Both the position numbers and the translations under genes were made by a program. Below the pieces are notes generated by a model, which saw only the letters and a program-made list of their open reading frames with translations, was not told the origin of the DNA and ran no database searches. DNA of 64,000 nt from Nonomuraea angiospora (GTDB lineage Bacteria; Actinomycetota; Actinomycetes; Streptosporangiales; Streptosporangiaceae), in contig NZ_JADBEK010000001.1 in NCBI RefSeq assembly GCF_014873145.1, forward strand, positions 992,001 to 1,056,000, read 5' to 3'. This document shows positions 36,521 through 45,347 of the stretch, piece after piece (the stretch's first letter is position 1; the number at the start of each line of letters is the position of its first letter).

Positions 36521-36784
36521 CCGGTGACCTGGTGGCCATCGCCGATGCTGTGCGCGGCAGGCTGCGCAGCAAGCTCGACCTGTCCAGGGGCTGGGTGACG
36601 GCCGCCGGGCACGGCGGCAAGGCCTCGATGGCGCTGCGGGGGGTCGCGGACGAGGCCGTCTTGGGCGACGCGGCGCGACGCCACCGGCGCCCTTCTGGCT
36701 CGGGCCGTTCTCGACCCGGGGAGCAGGCAGCACATTCAGGAGGTCGTCCAGGCGGTCAACGCGGAGCGGGTGGCCCGGACCTGA
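36517..36784 (+). pseudogene. Small hypothetical gene with a probable frameshift
   Basis: It starts VTGDLVAIADAVRGRLRSKL at a GTG overlapping the previous stop (GTGA). After about 50 codons the +1 frame gives a much more protein-like continuation, RRDATGALLARAVLDPGSRQ and HIQEVVQAVNAERVART, ending at 36784. The unshifted frame turns Arg/Gly/Ser-rich. Probably the coupled partner of the preceding gene, broken by an indel near 36665. Function unknown. Confidence 0.5.
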
Positions 36785-37027
36785 CGGCTCGTCGTTCGAT
36801 TCCAGCCGTTCCATGGGGTTCGAGCGCGTGTCCGGGTGTTTCGGCCGTTATCTGGGCGCGCGTTCGGATGCCTCACGAGGTCTGATCAGCGTCTCGCCGG
36901 GCTCAACGCCATGCTGAGCCGCATCATGAGCGTGTGCCGGCTGGGTGGTAGCAACCATCGCAAGCCGCCCGGACCGTTGCAAGCCGGGCTCAATCCCTGC
37001 GCAAGGTGCTCCCTTTAGCGTCGCAGC

Positions 37028-37666
37028 GTGTTCAAACGACTGGTTCTCGGCGCCGCTCTTTCTGCGGTCGCGACATTGACGCTCGCCTCCACCGGCTCCG
37101 CCTTGGCCGCTCCTGTCTCGGCTGGGGCGCCCGCGCCCGGTAAGGTGGCGGACAAGCTGTTCCGCGCCTGGCTGGCCGCCGATCGCGCGGGTGCCGCGAA
37201 GGTGGCTACGCCCGCCGCGGTCAAGGCGATCTTCACTTATGTCTATCGCGCGCCCGACCGCTTCGACGGCTGCTCCGGTAACGTGTGCCGGTTCGTGCAC
37301 ACAAGCGTGCGCGTGCCCGGCGGGCTTGACGGCATCGCGATGGTGGTCACCGGTTCGAAGGTCAGCAAGGTTTACCTGTCGCGGCACATCACTGAGCCGC
37401 CCATCGTGGCCAAGCACCTCTTCGCCGCTTGGAAGCGCGGCGACGAGTACGGCGGTCTCGAGGTCGCCACCTCCGCCACGGTGCAGAAGCTGTTCAAGGT
37501 CAAGTACGACCCGCGCGGCGTCACCCACTTCTTCCAGGGGTGCAGCAGGGAGCGGCAGGGCTACTCGTGTGCCTACTCCTATGAGGGCGGTGCGATGCTG
37601 ATGCACGTACGCGGCTCCAGGAACGCCGGCTACGAGGTTCGCTCGATCTCCTACCTGGCCGACTGA
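37028..37666 (+). CDS. Secreted protein with two tandem homologous domains
   Basis: 212 residues from the GTG at 37028. The signal peptide ends at about ALAAPVSA. The mature part contains two related units: KVADKLFRAWLAADRAGAAKVAT...C..VCRFVHTS (about 40-120) and IVAKHLFAAWKRGDEYGGLEVAT...C..YSCAYSY (about 125-205). Each has a pair of Cys (CSGNVC, CSRERQGYSC) that could form a disulfide. The repeat alignment is seen directly. No known family. No clear Shine-Dalgarno site, so translation may be leaderless. Confidence 0.75.
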   Translation: MFKRLVLGAALSAVATLTLASTGSALAAPVSAGAPAPGKVADKLFRAWLAADRAGAAKVATPAAVKAIFTYVYRAPDRFDGCSGNVCRFVHTSVRVPGGLDGIAMVVTGSKVSKVYLSRHITEPPIVAKHLFAAWKRGDEYGGLEVATSATVQKLFKVKYDPRGVTHFFQGCSRERQGYSCAYSYEGGAMLMHVRGSRNAGYEVRSISYLAD

Positions 37667-37959
37667 GGGGCCCGGCACGTCGCAGGTTCGATGCGCGGTC
37701 AGTTGGGCCGTACCATCGTCGCCTGCTCGATGGTGGTTCGGCCCGGCGAGCGAAGTGTCCTGTGGGTCCTGGACGCGCGGGTCGGCATGCCCGAATCGTG
37801 GGGCGTCCTGGCAGAGCGGGTCGCCGTGATCGACATAGGGCTTCGATCCGTCACCTAACCGATGGGAGAACTTCGACTACCGGCGGGCGGCGGGGGAGGA
37901 ACAGCATGCCTTCGTGCCCAAGGCGACTCTGCCGCCAGACAGCAGCCACAGATTCTCGA
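37667..37959. other. Convergent intergenic region, nothing found
   Basis: No gene, hairpin or repeat that I can support between the two converging secreted-protein genes. Confidence 0.5.
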
Positions 37960-38766
37960 TCACCGGTCGTCGGTGATGAGGTGCTTGGGCGGGGCCGTGA
38001 TCTTGACGGGCTTTCCCCATCCTCGATAGATGATGTTCATCGTCATGGTGTAGGTGTCGCCGCCCTCCGGGTGGGTGAACCGGATGATGGCGTGGAATCG
38101 TCTCGGCAGGTCGTCCGGACCGACCCAGAGTTTCCAGGTGATCGGCCCTTCCCATGAGCTGTCGCCTTCCTTTTCGGTCTCGAAGTACATCCCGGCCTGC
38201 CTCTCATCCAGCCGGGGGACCGTCACCGTGCCGCTGTGGAGGGTCGTCTTCGCTCCCTCGAAGGTTCCGCCGTCGGTGCTGGTCGCGCCGTGGGAGGCGC
38301 CCAGTTTGAGGAAGCCCGGGTTGATCCCGTTGATCAGGTCTTCTCCCCAGATGACCCCGGCCAGGTTCCGCCCGTAGGTCCATTTCCCCACCGTCGACGG
38401 CGACTTCCAGGTGTACTTGCCGTCCTTGGAACGCACGTAGGCCTGTGAGTAGAACTCCCGGCCGATGCTGATTTCCCGGGACCGGCCTGTCCCCCCTACC
38501 TCCTGGGAGATCGTCGTGGTGTCGGCGGCGTACACGCCTGAGGCCTTGAACCGGTACGCACCGGACGCCTTGATGTCCCAGGTGGCCGGGGGCCCGCCGT
38601 GTCGCTTGACGGAGAAGCGCACGCTGCTGTTCTTCGCGAACTGCTTCTTGATCGCTTTGATGACGGAGTCGAGGGACTCCGGTTTGGGGGCCGCGTGCAC
38701 GGTGCCGCCGGGGATCGAGACGCTCAGCAGGCCGGCCACCACCAGGGCGACGCTCATGCGTTTCAT
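37960..38766 (-). CDS. Secreted LppX/LolA-like hypothetical protein
   Basis: 268 residues from the ATG at 38766 (an in-frame ATG at 38829 would add a charged leader before the signal peptide). The signal peptide MKRMSVALVVAGLLSVSIPG ends near VHAAPK. No lipobox cysteine. The rest is beta-rich (WDIKASGAYRFKASGVYAA, TWKLWVGPDDLPRRFHAII) and resembles the half-barrel fold of actinobacterial LppX/LprG- or LolA-type proteins that carry lipid or report outer-layer stress. Monocistronic. Ligand unknown. Confidence 0.7.
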   Translation of the reverse strand: MKRMSVALVVAGLLSVSIPGGTVHAAPKPESLDSVIKAIKKQFAKNSSVRFSVKRHGGPPATWDIKASGAYRFKASGVYAADTTTISQEVGGTGRSREISIGREFYSQAYVRSKDGKYTWKSPSTVGKWTYGRNLAGVIWGEDLINGINPGFLKLGASHGATSTDGGTFEGAKTTLHSGTVTVPRLDERQAGMYFETEKEGDSSWEGPITWKLWVGPDDLPRRFHAIIRFTHPEGGDTYTMTMNIIYRGWGKPVKITAPPKHLITDDR

Positions 38767-38915
38767 ACGCCGATCATCCCGGACGACGATCTCCCTCTCA
38801 TCACGGCAAGGCGCTGGGCCATGGTGCATGCGGCGGACCCTTCACGCAGGGAGCCGAAACTGCCGCTGATTGCTGGAACGTGGTCCGCCTCCTCAGGTCG
38901 CGCCGTGGGCAGAGG

Positions 38916-41900
38916 CTAGGTGGTCGTTCGCGACCGGGCCTCGGCGGCCCAGTGGGGTGCGTTCCACTGGTCGGCGATGGTGGCGGCCTGGGTGAAGTGG
39001 GCGGCGGCCTCGGTGCGGCCTAGGAGGAGGGCCAGCTCGCCGAGGGTGTGGGCGACCGGGCGCAGCGCCACCGCCAGGCTCGCGGCGCCCGCCGGGGGGC
39101 TGTTGCGGTGCGGAAGCAGCGTGGCGTAGATCTCCTCGGCGGCGTCGCGGTCGTTCAGGGCGACGATGGCCATCGCGCGCAATGTTGTGAGGAAGGTGAA
39201 GAAGAAGTCGGGGCGGATCGGGCTGGGTGACGCGCGGACCTGGCGGGCTTCGGCGTCCAGGCCGTTGGCGTGGAGGGCGAGCGCGAGCAGGTCGGAGGTC
39301 ATGGGGCCGAGTGCGGTGTGGAGGGCGCGTACGTCGTCCAGGTGTGCACCGAGCGTGCCGTCGTTCAGCCAGATCGTGGCCAGGGTGAGTTGGAGGATGC
39401 CTGTGGCGTGTACTGATCCGGCGCGGCGCATGCCCTCGTCGGCCTTGATGTAGAGGAGTTCGGCGTCGGCGAATCGGCCTTCGACGAGTGCCAGGGTCGC
39501 CAGGGTGATCTCGGCGACGGCGATCGCCTCGGGCATGCGGTAGGTGCGGGCGAGGTCCAGGGCTTCGGTGGCCGCCTGGCGCATGGTCACCGGGTCGTTG
39601 GCGGCGGCGGCGACGGCGGCGTGGTTGATCAGCCCGGTGACGCGGTAGACGGGCAGGTCGTGTTCGGTGCCGATCGCGACGAGTTCTCGGCAGAGGTCGG
39701 CGTCGCCGTGGATTCGGGCCAGGCTCTGGAGGGCGGCGGCCCGCAGCCGGGGCCCGCGGGCGAGGTCGAGTGCCTCGTGCGCTGCCTGCAGAACGGTGGG
39801 GTCGTCCTCGCCGGCCAGTTCGTCCACGTACGCCGTCAGGAGCCGGGATCGCACCGAAGGGGTCAGGTCGCGTTTCAGCAGGCGGCTCAGGCGGTCGACG
39901 ATGGGCCGGTCGACGGTGCCGTATATGCGGGCCTGCCAGGGGGTCGGCTCCGTCCACGCGGTGAACGCGGCGATCATCAGGTCGTCGCGGCCCAGGGACT
40001 CTGCGTACTCCACGGCTTGGCGGCGTGTCTCGCGGGCGGCTCCGACGGCTCCCGCCCGGATCTGCGCGCGCAGCAGCCTGCCGAGCAGTTCGACGCGTTC
40101 GTCCGGTCCGGTCGAGTTGGTGACGGCGTCGGTGAGGAGGGCGGCCGCCACGTCGTGGGCGTAGCGGGCCTCGGCGAGTTCGGCGGCCTGGACGCAGTAG
40201 CCGACGGCCTTGGGTGAGCCGGCGCGCGCGTAGTGGTGGGCCAGCGCCGCGATGTCGCCGGTGCCTTCGAGGGCGGCGGCGATCCGGGCGTGCATGCGTG
40301 CTGTGCGCAGGCGGCTGAGGTCGGTGATGAGCGTGTCTCTGACGAGGGCGTGGACGAAGCGGACGCGTCCGGGGGCGGGCTCGTTCAGCAGACCGGCGAT
40401 GACGCCCGCGTCCAGCGCGTCCATGACGCCGTCCTCGTCGGTGTCGGCGGCTTTGACGAGGACGTCCACGGAGCTTTCCCGGCCTGCGACCGCGGCCAGC
40501 CGGAGGATGGACACGCCTCCCTCGGGCAGGCGCGCGAGCCGGCGGCGCAGGACGTCCCGTACGCCTTCGGGGACCTCGGAGAGGGCGACCAGCGCGCCTT
40601 CGCCGTTCAGCAGCCGGGCGCTTTCGCGTACATAGAACGGGTTGCCGCCGGTGCGCTCGGCGATCCCTGCGATGGTCTCCTGGTCGGTCTGGCATTCGGC
40701 TCGTACGAGCTCCGCGACGGCCTCGTCGTTCAGTCCGGGCAGCGCCAGGCGGAGGGGTGTGGCGCGTGCGAGGGAGGCCAGCGTTTCGGTGAGGTGTCCG
40801 CTCTCGTCCGCGCGGTACGCGGCGACGACCAGGATCGGGGCCCGCGTGCCGAGGCCGCCGCCGAGCAGTTCCAGCGTGGCGGCGTCCGCCCAGTGCAGGT
40901 CGTCCAGCACGACGGCGACCGGGCGTTGCGCGGCGACGGCCGCGAGCCATTTCCACACGGCCTGGCGCAGGCGGAAGCGTCCCGCGGTGGCGTCGGCGTT
41001 CACCGGCTGGGTGTCGGTGAGCAGCGGCGCGAGGTCGTTGGCGAACTCGCCCGGGGGCGTGGCCGCGGCGACGGCTGTGAGCGCCTCGGTCCAGGCCCAT
41101 GCGGGTGGCGCGCTGTCGACTTCGGGGCAGTGGCCGACGGCGACCAGCCATCCGTCATGTTCGAGCCGCCTGCCCAGGTGTTCCAGCAGGGTCGATTTGC
41201 CGAGCCCGGCCTCGCCGGTGACGAGGGCGATGCGGGCGCCGTCGGTGGCGGCCTCGGTGGCGGCCGTGACGAGTGTCGACAGTTCCGCCTGGCGTCCGAC
41301 GAACGGCGTCTCGGTGATCGGGGCCGGGCGCGGCGGCGGTGCGGTCGGCGGTGCGGTCGGCGGTGCGGTCGGCGGTGCGGTCGGCGGTGCGGTCGGCGGT
41401 GCGGTCGGCGGTGCGGTCGGCGGTGCGGTCGGCGGTGGCGGGGGCACGGTTTCGCGCAGGACGTCCGTGCGCTGGGTGAGGATCGCCTCCTCCAACGCCG
41501 TCAGGTCCGGGCCGGGGTCGAGCCCGAGTTCCTCGGCGAAGATGCCGCGGGCGCGGCGGAGCGTCGCCAGCGCGTCGGCTTGGCGGCCGCTGCTCCACAG
41601 TGCCAGGGCGTGCAGCCGCCAGCCCTCTTCGCGCAGCGGCTCCTCGCGGGTGAGCCGCTCGGCCTCGGGGACCACCGTAGCAGCGTCGCCGATTCGCAGG
41701 CCCGCCGCGACGTGCAGCTCGGTGGCGATCAGGCGCAGCTCGTTGAGCCGGGCCGTCTCGGCGGCGGCCCATGGCTCGTCGGCGACCTCGGCGAACGCCG
41801 GTCCCTGCCACAGCGCCAGCGCCTCGGCGAGCCGTGACCGGGCGGCGCGCGGGTCGGTGACCGTACGGGCCTGGTCGAGCAGTTCTTCGAACCGCCACGC

Positions 41901-42212
41901 GTCCACCGACTCCGGGGGCAGCCGCAGCGCATAGCCGGGCGCCGCGCTCACCAGCAGGCGGGCCGGCGTGCGCGGCGGGCGCCCGGGCTCCAGCAGCCGG
42001 CGCAGGTTGGACACGTACGCCTGCAAGGACATCAGCGCCCGCGCGGGCGGCTCGTCGCGCCACAGATCTTCGATCATCCGATCGACCGGTACGACCTGGC
42101 CACGCGCCGCCACCAGCAGCGCCAGCACGCCCCGCTGTCGTGGCCCGCCGAGGTGAACGGTCGCGCCGTTCACCTCGGTCGCGAACGAGCCCAGTACCCG
42201 GATGAAAACCAT
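38916..42212 (-). CDS. AfsR/SARP-type BTAD regulator with ATPase and TPR-like region
   Basis: 1098 residues. N-terminal OmpR-type winged helix (about 1-95, VNGATVHLGGPRQRGVLALL), bacterial transcriptional activator domain (about 100-245), a PPTA repeat linker (about 258-290), an AAA/NB-ARC-like ATPase with P-loop GEAGLGKST and VAVVLDDLHWAD, then a long helical tail like TPR. It should activate target promoters at 11-bp direct repeats in response to nucleotide or cofactor state. The ATG at 42212 is preferred to 42350, since MVFIRVLGSFATEVNG is the usual N-terminus. A SARP-like box precedes it, suggesting autoregulation. Confidence 0.9.
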   Translation of the reverse strand: MVFIRVLGSFATEVNGATVHLGGPRQRGVLALLVAARGQVVPVDRMIEDLWRDEPPARALMSLQAYVSNLRRLLEPGRPPRTPARLLVSAAPGYALRLPPESVDAWRFEELLDQARTVTDPRAARSRLAEALALWQGPAFAEVADEPWAAAETARLNELRLIATELHVAAGLRIGDAATVVPEAERLTREEPLREEGWRLHALALWSSGRQADALATLRRARGIFAEELGLDPGPDLTALEEAILTQRTDVLRETVPPPPPTAPPTAPPTAPPTAPPTAPPTAPPTAPPTAPPPRPAPITETPFVGRQAELSTLVTAATEAATDGARIALVTGEAGLGKSTLLEHLGRRLEHDGWLVAVGHCPEVDSAPPAWAWTEALTAVAAATPPGEFANDLAPLLTDTQPVNADATAGRFRLRQAVWKWLAAVAAQRPVAVVLDDLHWADAATLELLGGGLGTRAPILVVAAYRADESGHLTETLASLARATPLRLALPGLNDEAVAELVRAECQTDQETIAGIAERTGGNPFYVRESARLLNGEGALVALSEVPEGVRDVLRRRLARLPEGGVSILRLAAVAGRESSVDVLVKAADTDEDGVMDALDAGVIAGLLNEPAPGRVRFVHALVRDTLITDLSRLRTARMHARIAAALEGTGDIAALAHHYARAGSPKAVGYCVQAAELAEARYAHDVAAALLTDAVTNSTGPDERVELLGRLLRAQIRAGAVGAARETRRQAVEYAESLGRDDLMIAAFTAWTEPTPWQARIYGTVDRPIVDRLSRLLKRDLTPSVRSRLLTAYVDELAGEDDPTVLQAAHEALDLARGPRLRAAALQSLARIHGDADLCRELVAIGTEHDLPVYRVTGLINHAAVAAAANDPVTMRQAATEALDLARTYRMPEAIAVAEITLATLALVEGRFADAELLYIKADEGMRRAGSVHATGILQLTLATIWLNDGTLGAHLDDVRALHTALGPMTSDLLALALHANGLDAEARQVRASPSPIRPDFFFTFLTTLRAMAIVALNDRDAAEEIYATLLPHRNSPPAGAASLAVALRPVAHTLGELALLLGRTEAAAHFTQAATIADQWNAPHWAAEARSRTTT
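41341..41436. repeat. Eight perfect 12-bp tandem repeats inside the BTAD regulator gene
   Basis: GCGGTCGGCGGT is repeated eight times without variation. On the coding (minus) strand it encodes (PPTA)n, a flexible linker between the BTAD and ATPase domains. Perfect identity implies recent expansion by slippage and probably strain-to-strain length variation. Confidence 0.95.
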
Positions 42213-42221
42213 GATTCGCAC

Positions 42222-42266
42222 ATCGTACGGGGATGGTTCCAAATCGGCTCCAAGTCCCCTCCAAAT
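42222..42266 (-). promoter_or_regulatory. SARP-type box: three heptamers with 11-bp period, plus -10
   Basis: TCCAAAT (42238-42244), TCCAAGT (42249-42255) and TCCAAAT (42260-42266) are direct repeats spaced exactly 11 bp. Read on the minus strand as ATTTGGA units, they end 10 bp before TACGAT (42222-42227), a -10 placed for near-leaderless transcription of the BTAD gene at 42212. This geometry is that of AfsR/SARP operators. Confidence 0.7.
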
Positions 42267-42314
42267 ATCCGGGAGCAGCCTGGACACATCGCCACCGATG
42301 AAGGGCAGGAACAG

Positions 42315-42956
42315 ATGAGCGTCAACACCCAGGACATGGAGATCGTCCACCGCGCCTTCCGTCGCGAGTCACGGCTGCTGGTGGAGCTCGTGGCGGCTGT
42401 CGCCCCGGGTGACATCGCTCGCGCCAAGGTGATCGCCGGCCACTTCCGCGACTACCGGCTGGGGCTGAAGAACCATCACGAGGGCGAGGACGAGCTGCTG
42501 TGGCCGCCGTTGCTGTCCCGGGTGGATCTGGAGGCCGACATCGTGCTGCGTATGGAGGCCCAGCACGAGCGTGTCGCGGCCACGCTGACCAGGCTGGAGG
42601 CCGCGGTCCCGGCGTGGGAGGCCGCGGCCGGGGCGGAGGAGCGCGACACGCTCGTGGCCGCCCTCGCCGACCACCGGGCCGTGCTTCTCGAGCACCTCGA
42701 CGATGAGGAGGCCACTCTCCTGCCGCTCGCGGCCGAGCACATCACCGAAAAGGAGTGGGCTTCCCTGGGCGAGCACCTGGTGGCCAACACGCCCAAGTTC
42801 ACCCTGCTCACCCTTTTCGGCCTCGTGCTGGAGGATGCGAACCCGGCCGAGCGCGCCACGCTCCTGTCCGTCCTTCCCACTCCGGTACGCGGTATCTGGC
42901 ACGTCATCGGCCGCCCTCGCTATGCCCGCCACATCAGCCGCGTCCGCGCCGCCTGA
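42315..42956 (+). CDS. Hemerythrin HHE-domain protein
   Basis: 213 residues. The four-helix HHE metal-binding pattern is visible: His of MEIVHRAF, FRDYRLGLKNHHEGEDELLW, MEAQHERVAA and DHRAVLLEHLDDEEATLLP supply His and Glu ligands for a di-iron site. Likely an oxygen, NO or iron sensor or buffer in the cytoplasm. The ATG at 42315 follows GGGCAGGA. Divergent from the BTAD regulator across about 100 bp that hold its box, so the regulator may control it. Confidence 0.88.
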   Translation: MSVNTQDMEIVHRAFRRESRLLVELVAAVAPGDIARAKVIAGHFRDYRLGLKNHHEGEDELLWPPLLSRVDLEADIVLRMEAQHERVAATLTRLEAAVPAWEAAAGAEERDTLVAALADHRAVLLEHLDDEEATLLPLAAEHITEKEWASLGEHLVANTPKFTLLTLFGLVLEDANPAERATLLSVLPTPVRGIWHVIGRPRYARHISRVRAA

Positions 42957-43015
42957 CCGGACCCGCACGACTCCCAAGCCCACTGAGCTCACACAGACTC
43001 GCAAGGAGAAGAACA

Positions 43016-43441
43016 ATGTCACTGAAGAAGATCAACACTGTGCTGGCCGTCGCCTTCATCCTCTTCATCCTCTGGTTCGGGATGGATTTCATCGTGAGCC
43101 CGGAGACGACGGCGCCGGGGTTCGGCCTGCCGAGCTGGCCGTCCGGTGACGGCGGCGGCTTCCTGATCGTCAAGGGAATCCGTGATGTCGTCTTGGCCCT
43201 GGTCCTGGGGATCCTGCTGGTGACGGGCCACCGCCGGGCGCTGGGCTGGGTGCTGCTGGTGGAGGCCCTTGCCGCGTACGGTGACATGACGACCGTGCTG
43301 GCCCACCACGGCTCCGTGGCCACCGCGTTCGGCGTCCACGCCCTGACCGCGACGCTGATGGTGGTCAACGGCCTGCTGCTGATGCGCGAGACCCGCAAGG
43401 TCGCGGCCGCTCCGGCGACGCCTGCCCCGCAGCCCGCCTGA
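43016..43441 (+). CDS. DUF4267-type small membrane protein
   Basis: 141 residues with four predicted membrane segments (INTVLAVAFILFILWFGMDF at the start) and GFGLPSWPSGDGGGFLIVKG, DVVLALVLGILLVTGHRRAL typical of DUF4267. Start ATG follows AAGGAGAAG at 43004-43012. It lies 60 bp downstream of the hemerythrin gene and is probably co-transcribed. Function unknown; such proteins are often adjacent to redox or TetR regulated genes. Confidence 0.8.
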   Translation: MSLKKINTVLAVAFILFILWFGMDFIVSPETTAPGFGLPSWPSGDGGGFLIVKGIRDVVLALVLGILLVTGHRRALGWVLLVEALAAYGDMTTVLAHHGSVATAFGVHALTATLMVVNGLLLMRETRKVAAAPATPAPQPA

Positions 43442-43715
43442 CGCCACCTTGGCGCGTGTCGGCGTTCGCGTGCTCGGCGTCGCCTCAGGACGGCTTGGCG
43501 TCCGACGGCGTGCGGGGCTGTGGTGGACAACATCAACGGCGACATGGCAGTCATCGACTGGGGGAAGGCCCGCGTGGGGAGGCTGTCAGATTGAGTTGTC
43601 GGATTCTGCTTGATTTTAGATCTTGGTGTTGCAGAGTGTCTGTCATGGTGGCTTTGCGCGTGTTGGCTGGTGGGATCGAGGCTCTGCCGCGTTGGCGGAG
43701 TTTTGGGACGAGAAC

Positions 43716-44636
43716 GTGAGACGGCGGCTCGCAGCCTCGATCGTTTGCGCGCTGGTCGCTGCCGCTCTGGCTGCCGTGCAGGTCCTCGCCGCGGATCGCT
43801 TCGGCATCAATCAGTGGACGACCAGAGTGGGCCCCTACGATGACTACGTCGGCTGGGACCACGCGATGACCCGTTCCACGTGGTATCCGACCGCTTCCAC
43901 GCTGATCGCCTCAGCGATCACGTACCGTGTGTTCCACCGTGCGTCGTGGTCCTGGCTGTGGCTGCCGGCCGCGGCTTGGCTCGGCTCCTGTCTGATCGCC
44001 GCCCCGCTTCTGTACGGCCTGGCCGCCGCGGCGCCGGAAAAGGGCCTCAACTCCAGTCCATCCGAGGTGGCCTGGGCGACGATCATCGGCGGCGCGATCG
44101 GCGTCGCCGCGGCGATGGCGGCGCTACGTCATCGGGAGGCCGGGGCCGGCCTGGTGGCCTATACCCTGTGGGTCTCCCTCCTGGAATTCACCAGGCCCTG
44201 GTGGTGGGATAGACCGCCGCCCTTCGATCCCATGCTCGCGGAAGGCGGGTTGAGCGGCGAAACCGGTGAGTACGTGGTGATGGCGACGCTCCGAGAAGCC
44301 GGTGGGGTCACCGCGGGGCTGATCGGGCCGGTCCTGATCAGCGGCATCGTCGCGGCATGGGCGGCAGCGCAACAGGGCCGATGGATGAGCGGTGCCCTCG
44401 CGGGCGTGGCCGGTCCGCTTCTGCTCTGCTCCGTCTATTTCACGACTGATCCGGGGTTGGGCGACCAGGAAAGTATTCAGTCCCTTCTGTGGGCCTACTC
44501 CATTGCGGCGGTGCTGATCGGGCTGTGCGTCAGTACGATCATCGCCGCCGTCGCCCAGATCCTCGCGAAGCGGGGGAGGGTGTACGTGTTGGGGACGAAG
44601 TCTTGGCCTCCGATCCGACCGCGGGGGAAACGGTAG
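43716..44636 (+). CDS. Polytopic membrane protein of unknown function (altered C-terminus)
   Basis: 306 residues from GTG 43716 (VRRRLAASIVCALVAAALAA). Seven or so hydrophobic segments; no recognised family. The last about 20 residues (VYVLGTKSWPPIRPRGKR) lie in a different frame over DNA that encodes a Hint-domain fragment, so the natural C-terminus has probably been replaced by a recombination event near 44570. The frame is open further upstream to 43623, but that part looks non-coding. The 43442-43715 gap holds nothing I can support. Confidence 0.6.
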   Translation: MRRRLAASIVCALVAAALAAVQVLAADRFGINQWTTRVGPYDDYVGWDHAMTRSTWYPTASTLIASAITYRVFHRASWSWLWLPAAAWLGSCLIAAPLLYGLAAAAPEKGLNSSPSEVAWATIIGGAIGVAAAMAALRHREAGAGLVAYTLWVSLLEFTRPWWWDRPPPFDPMLAEGGLSGETGEYVVMATLREAGGVTAGLIGPVLISGIVAAWAAAQQGRWMSGALAGVAGPLLLCSVYFTTDPGLGDQESIQSLLWAYSIAAVLIGLCVSTIIAAVAQILAKRGRVYVLGTKSWPPIRPRGKR

Positions 44637-44730
44637 CCGAAAAGGTCACTGCGTTGATCGATGGTTCCGGTATGAAGCCTCTGGTCGAGATCACCATCAG
44701 GGCAGAGGGAGAGCGAAATGCCCTTTTGGG
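44572..44730 (+). pseudogene. Hint-domain (pretoxin/RHS-type) relic
   Basis: A plus-strand frame reads GVRVGDEVLASDPTAGETVA, then EKVTALIDGSGMKPLVEITI. This is the start of Hint self-splicing domains found between the body and toxin tip of polymorphic toxins. Only about 50 codons remain; neither the catalytic Cys nor the HN motif is present. Marks loss of a larger toxin or RHS gene. Confidence 0.65.
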
Positions 44731-44830
44731 GCATTTGTCGTTGTGGCTGTTTCATCGCGAGAGGGGAACGCCGGCGCCACTGCGTTCACCGCGGTGTCAA
44801 CACCCGGCTGCTCTGACCTCATCGAGCACT

Positions 44831-45080
44831 TCACCGGCGCCGGGCCCAGCGGCGAAGCTCGGTGGCGGCCTCGTCGGCGGTAAGGGAGCCGCGTTCCAGG
44901 TGAACCTCCTGAAGATGCCGGATCGCGGTCCCCACCAGCGGGGACGACGGGATGCCGAGCACCTCCATCACCGCCCTGCCGTCGAGTACGACGGGGGCAT
45001 CGTCGCGCCTGACGTACCTGTCACGTTCGGTGGCGGCGCGGGCAGCGGCCTCCTCCTTCGCGCGGTCCCGCAGTCGCAGG
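44831..45080 (-). pseudogene. C-terminal relic of a CCA-tRNA-nucleotidyltransferase/HD-type protein
   Basis: Minus-strand tail DAPVVLDGRAVMEVLGIPSS, PLVGTAIRHLQEVHLERGSL, ADEAATELRRWARRR resembles the RNA-binding C-terminus of PcnB/CCA-adding proteins. There is no catalytic head; upstream sequence (about 45083-45205, minus strand, with FWGGDGSQTAALWENGRQTW) belongs to another unidentified protein fragment. Confidence 0.5.
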
Positions 45081-45347
45081 GATCCAGGCGTGCTCGGGAC
45101 CCCAGGTCTGGCGGCCGTTCTCCCACAGGGCAGCGGTCTGGCTGCCGTCACCACCCCAGAAGTCCGCCTCCACGTAAGGGGGTTGGGCAGCGTAAGAACG
45201 AAAAGTCGCGTCAGCGGGCCGGGCGGAAGCGGCTTGGCGTGACATTCCGTTCCGGATCGGGCGTCCGAAGGATCGCGGCGCTACGAGGCGTCTGCGCGGC
45301 CAGACGACGGATATGACGGCCGGAGTTGAGCATGCGACCCTTGGGGC

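Noticed and set aside
41341..41436. CRISPR-like repeat array
   Set aside because: Units are 12 bp, contiguous and in frame inside a coding linker; there are no spacers.
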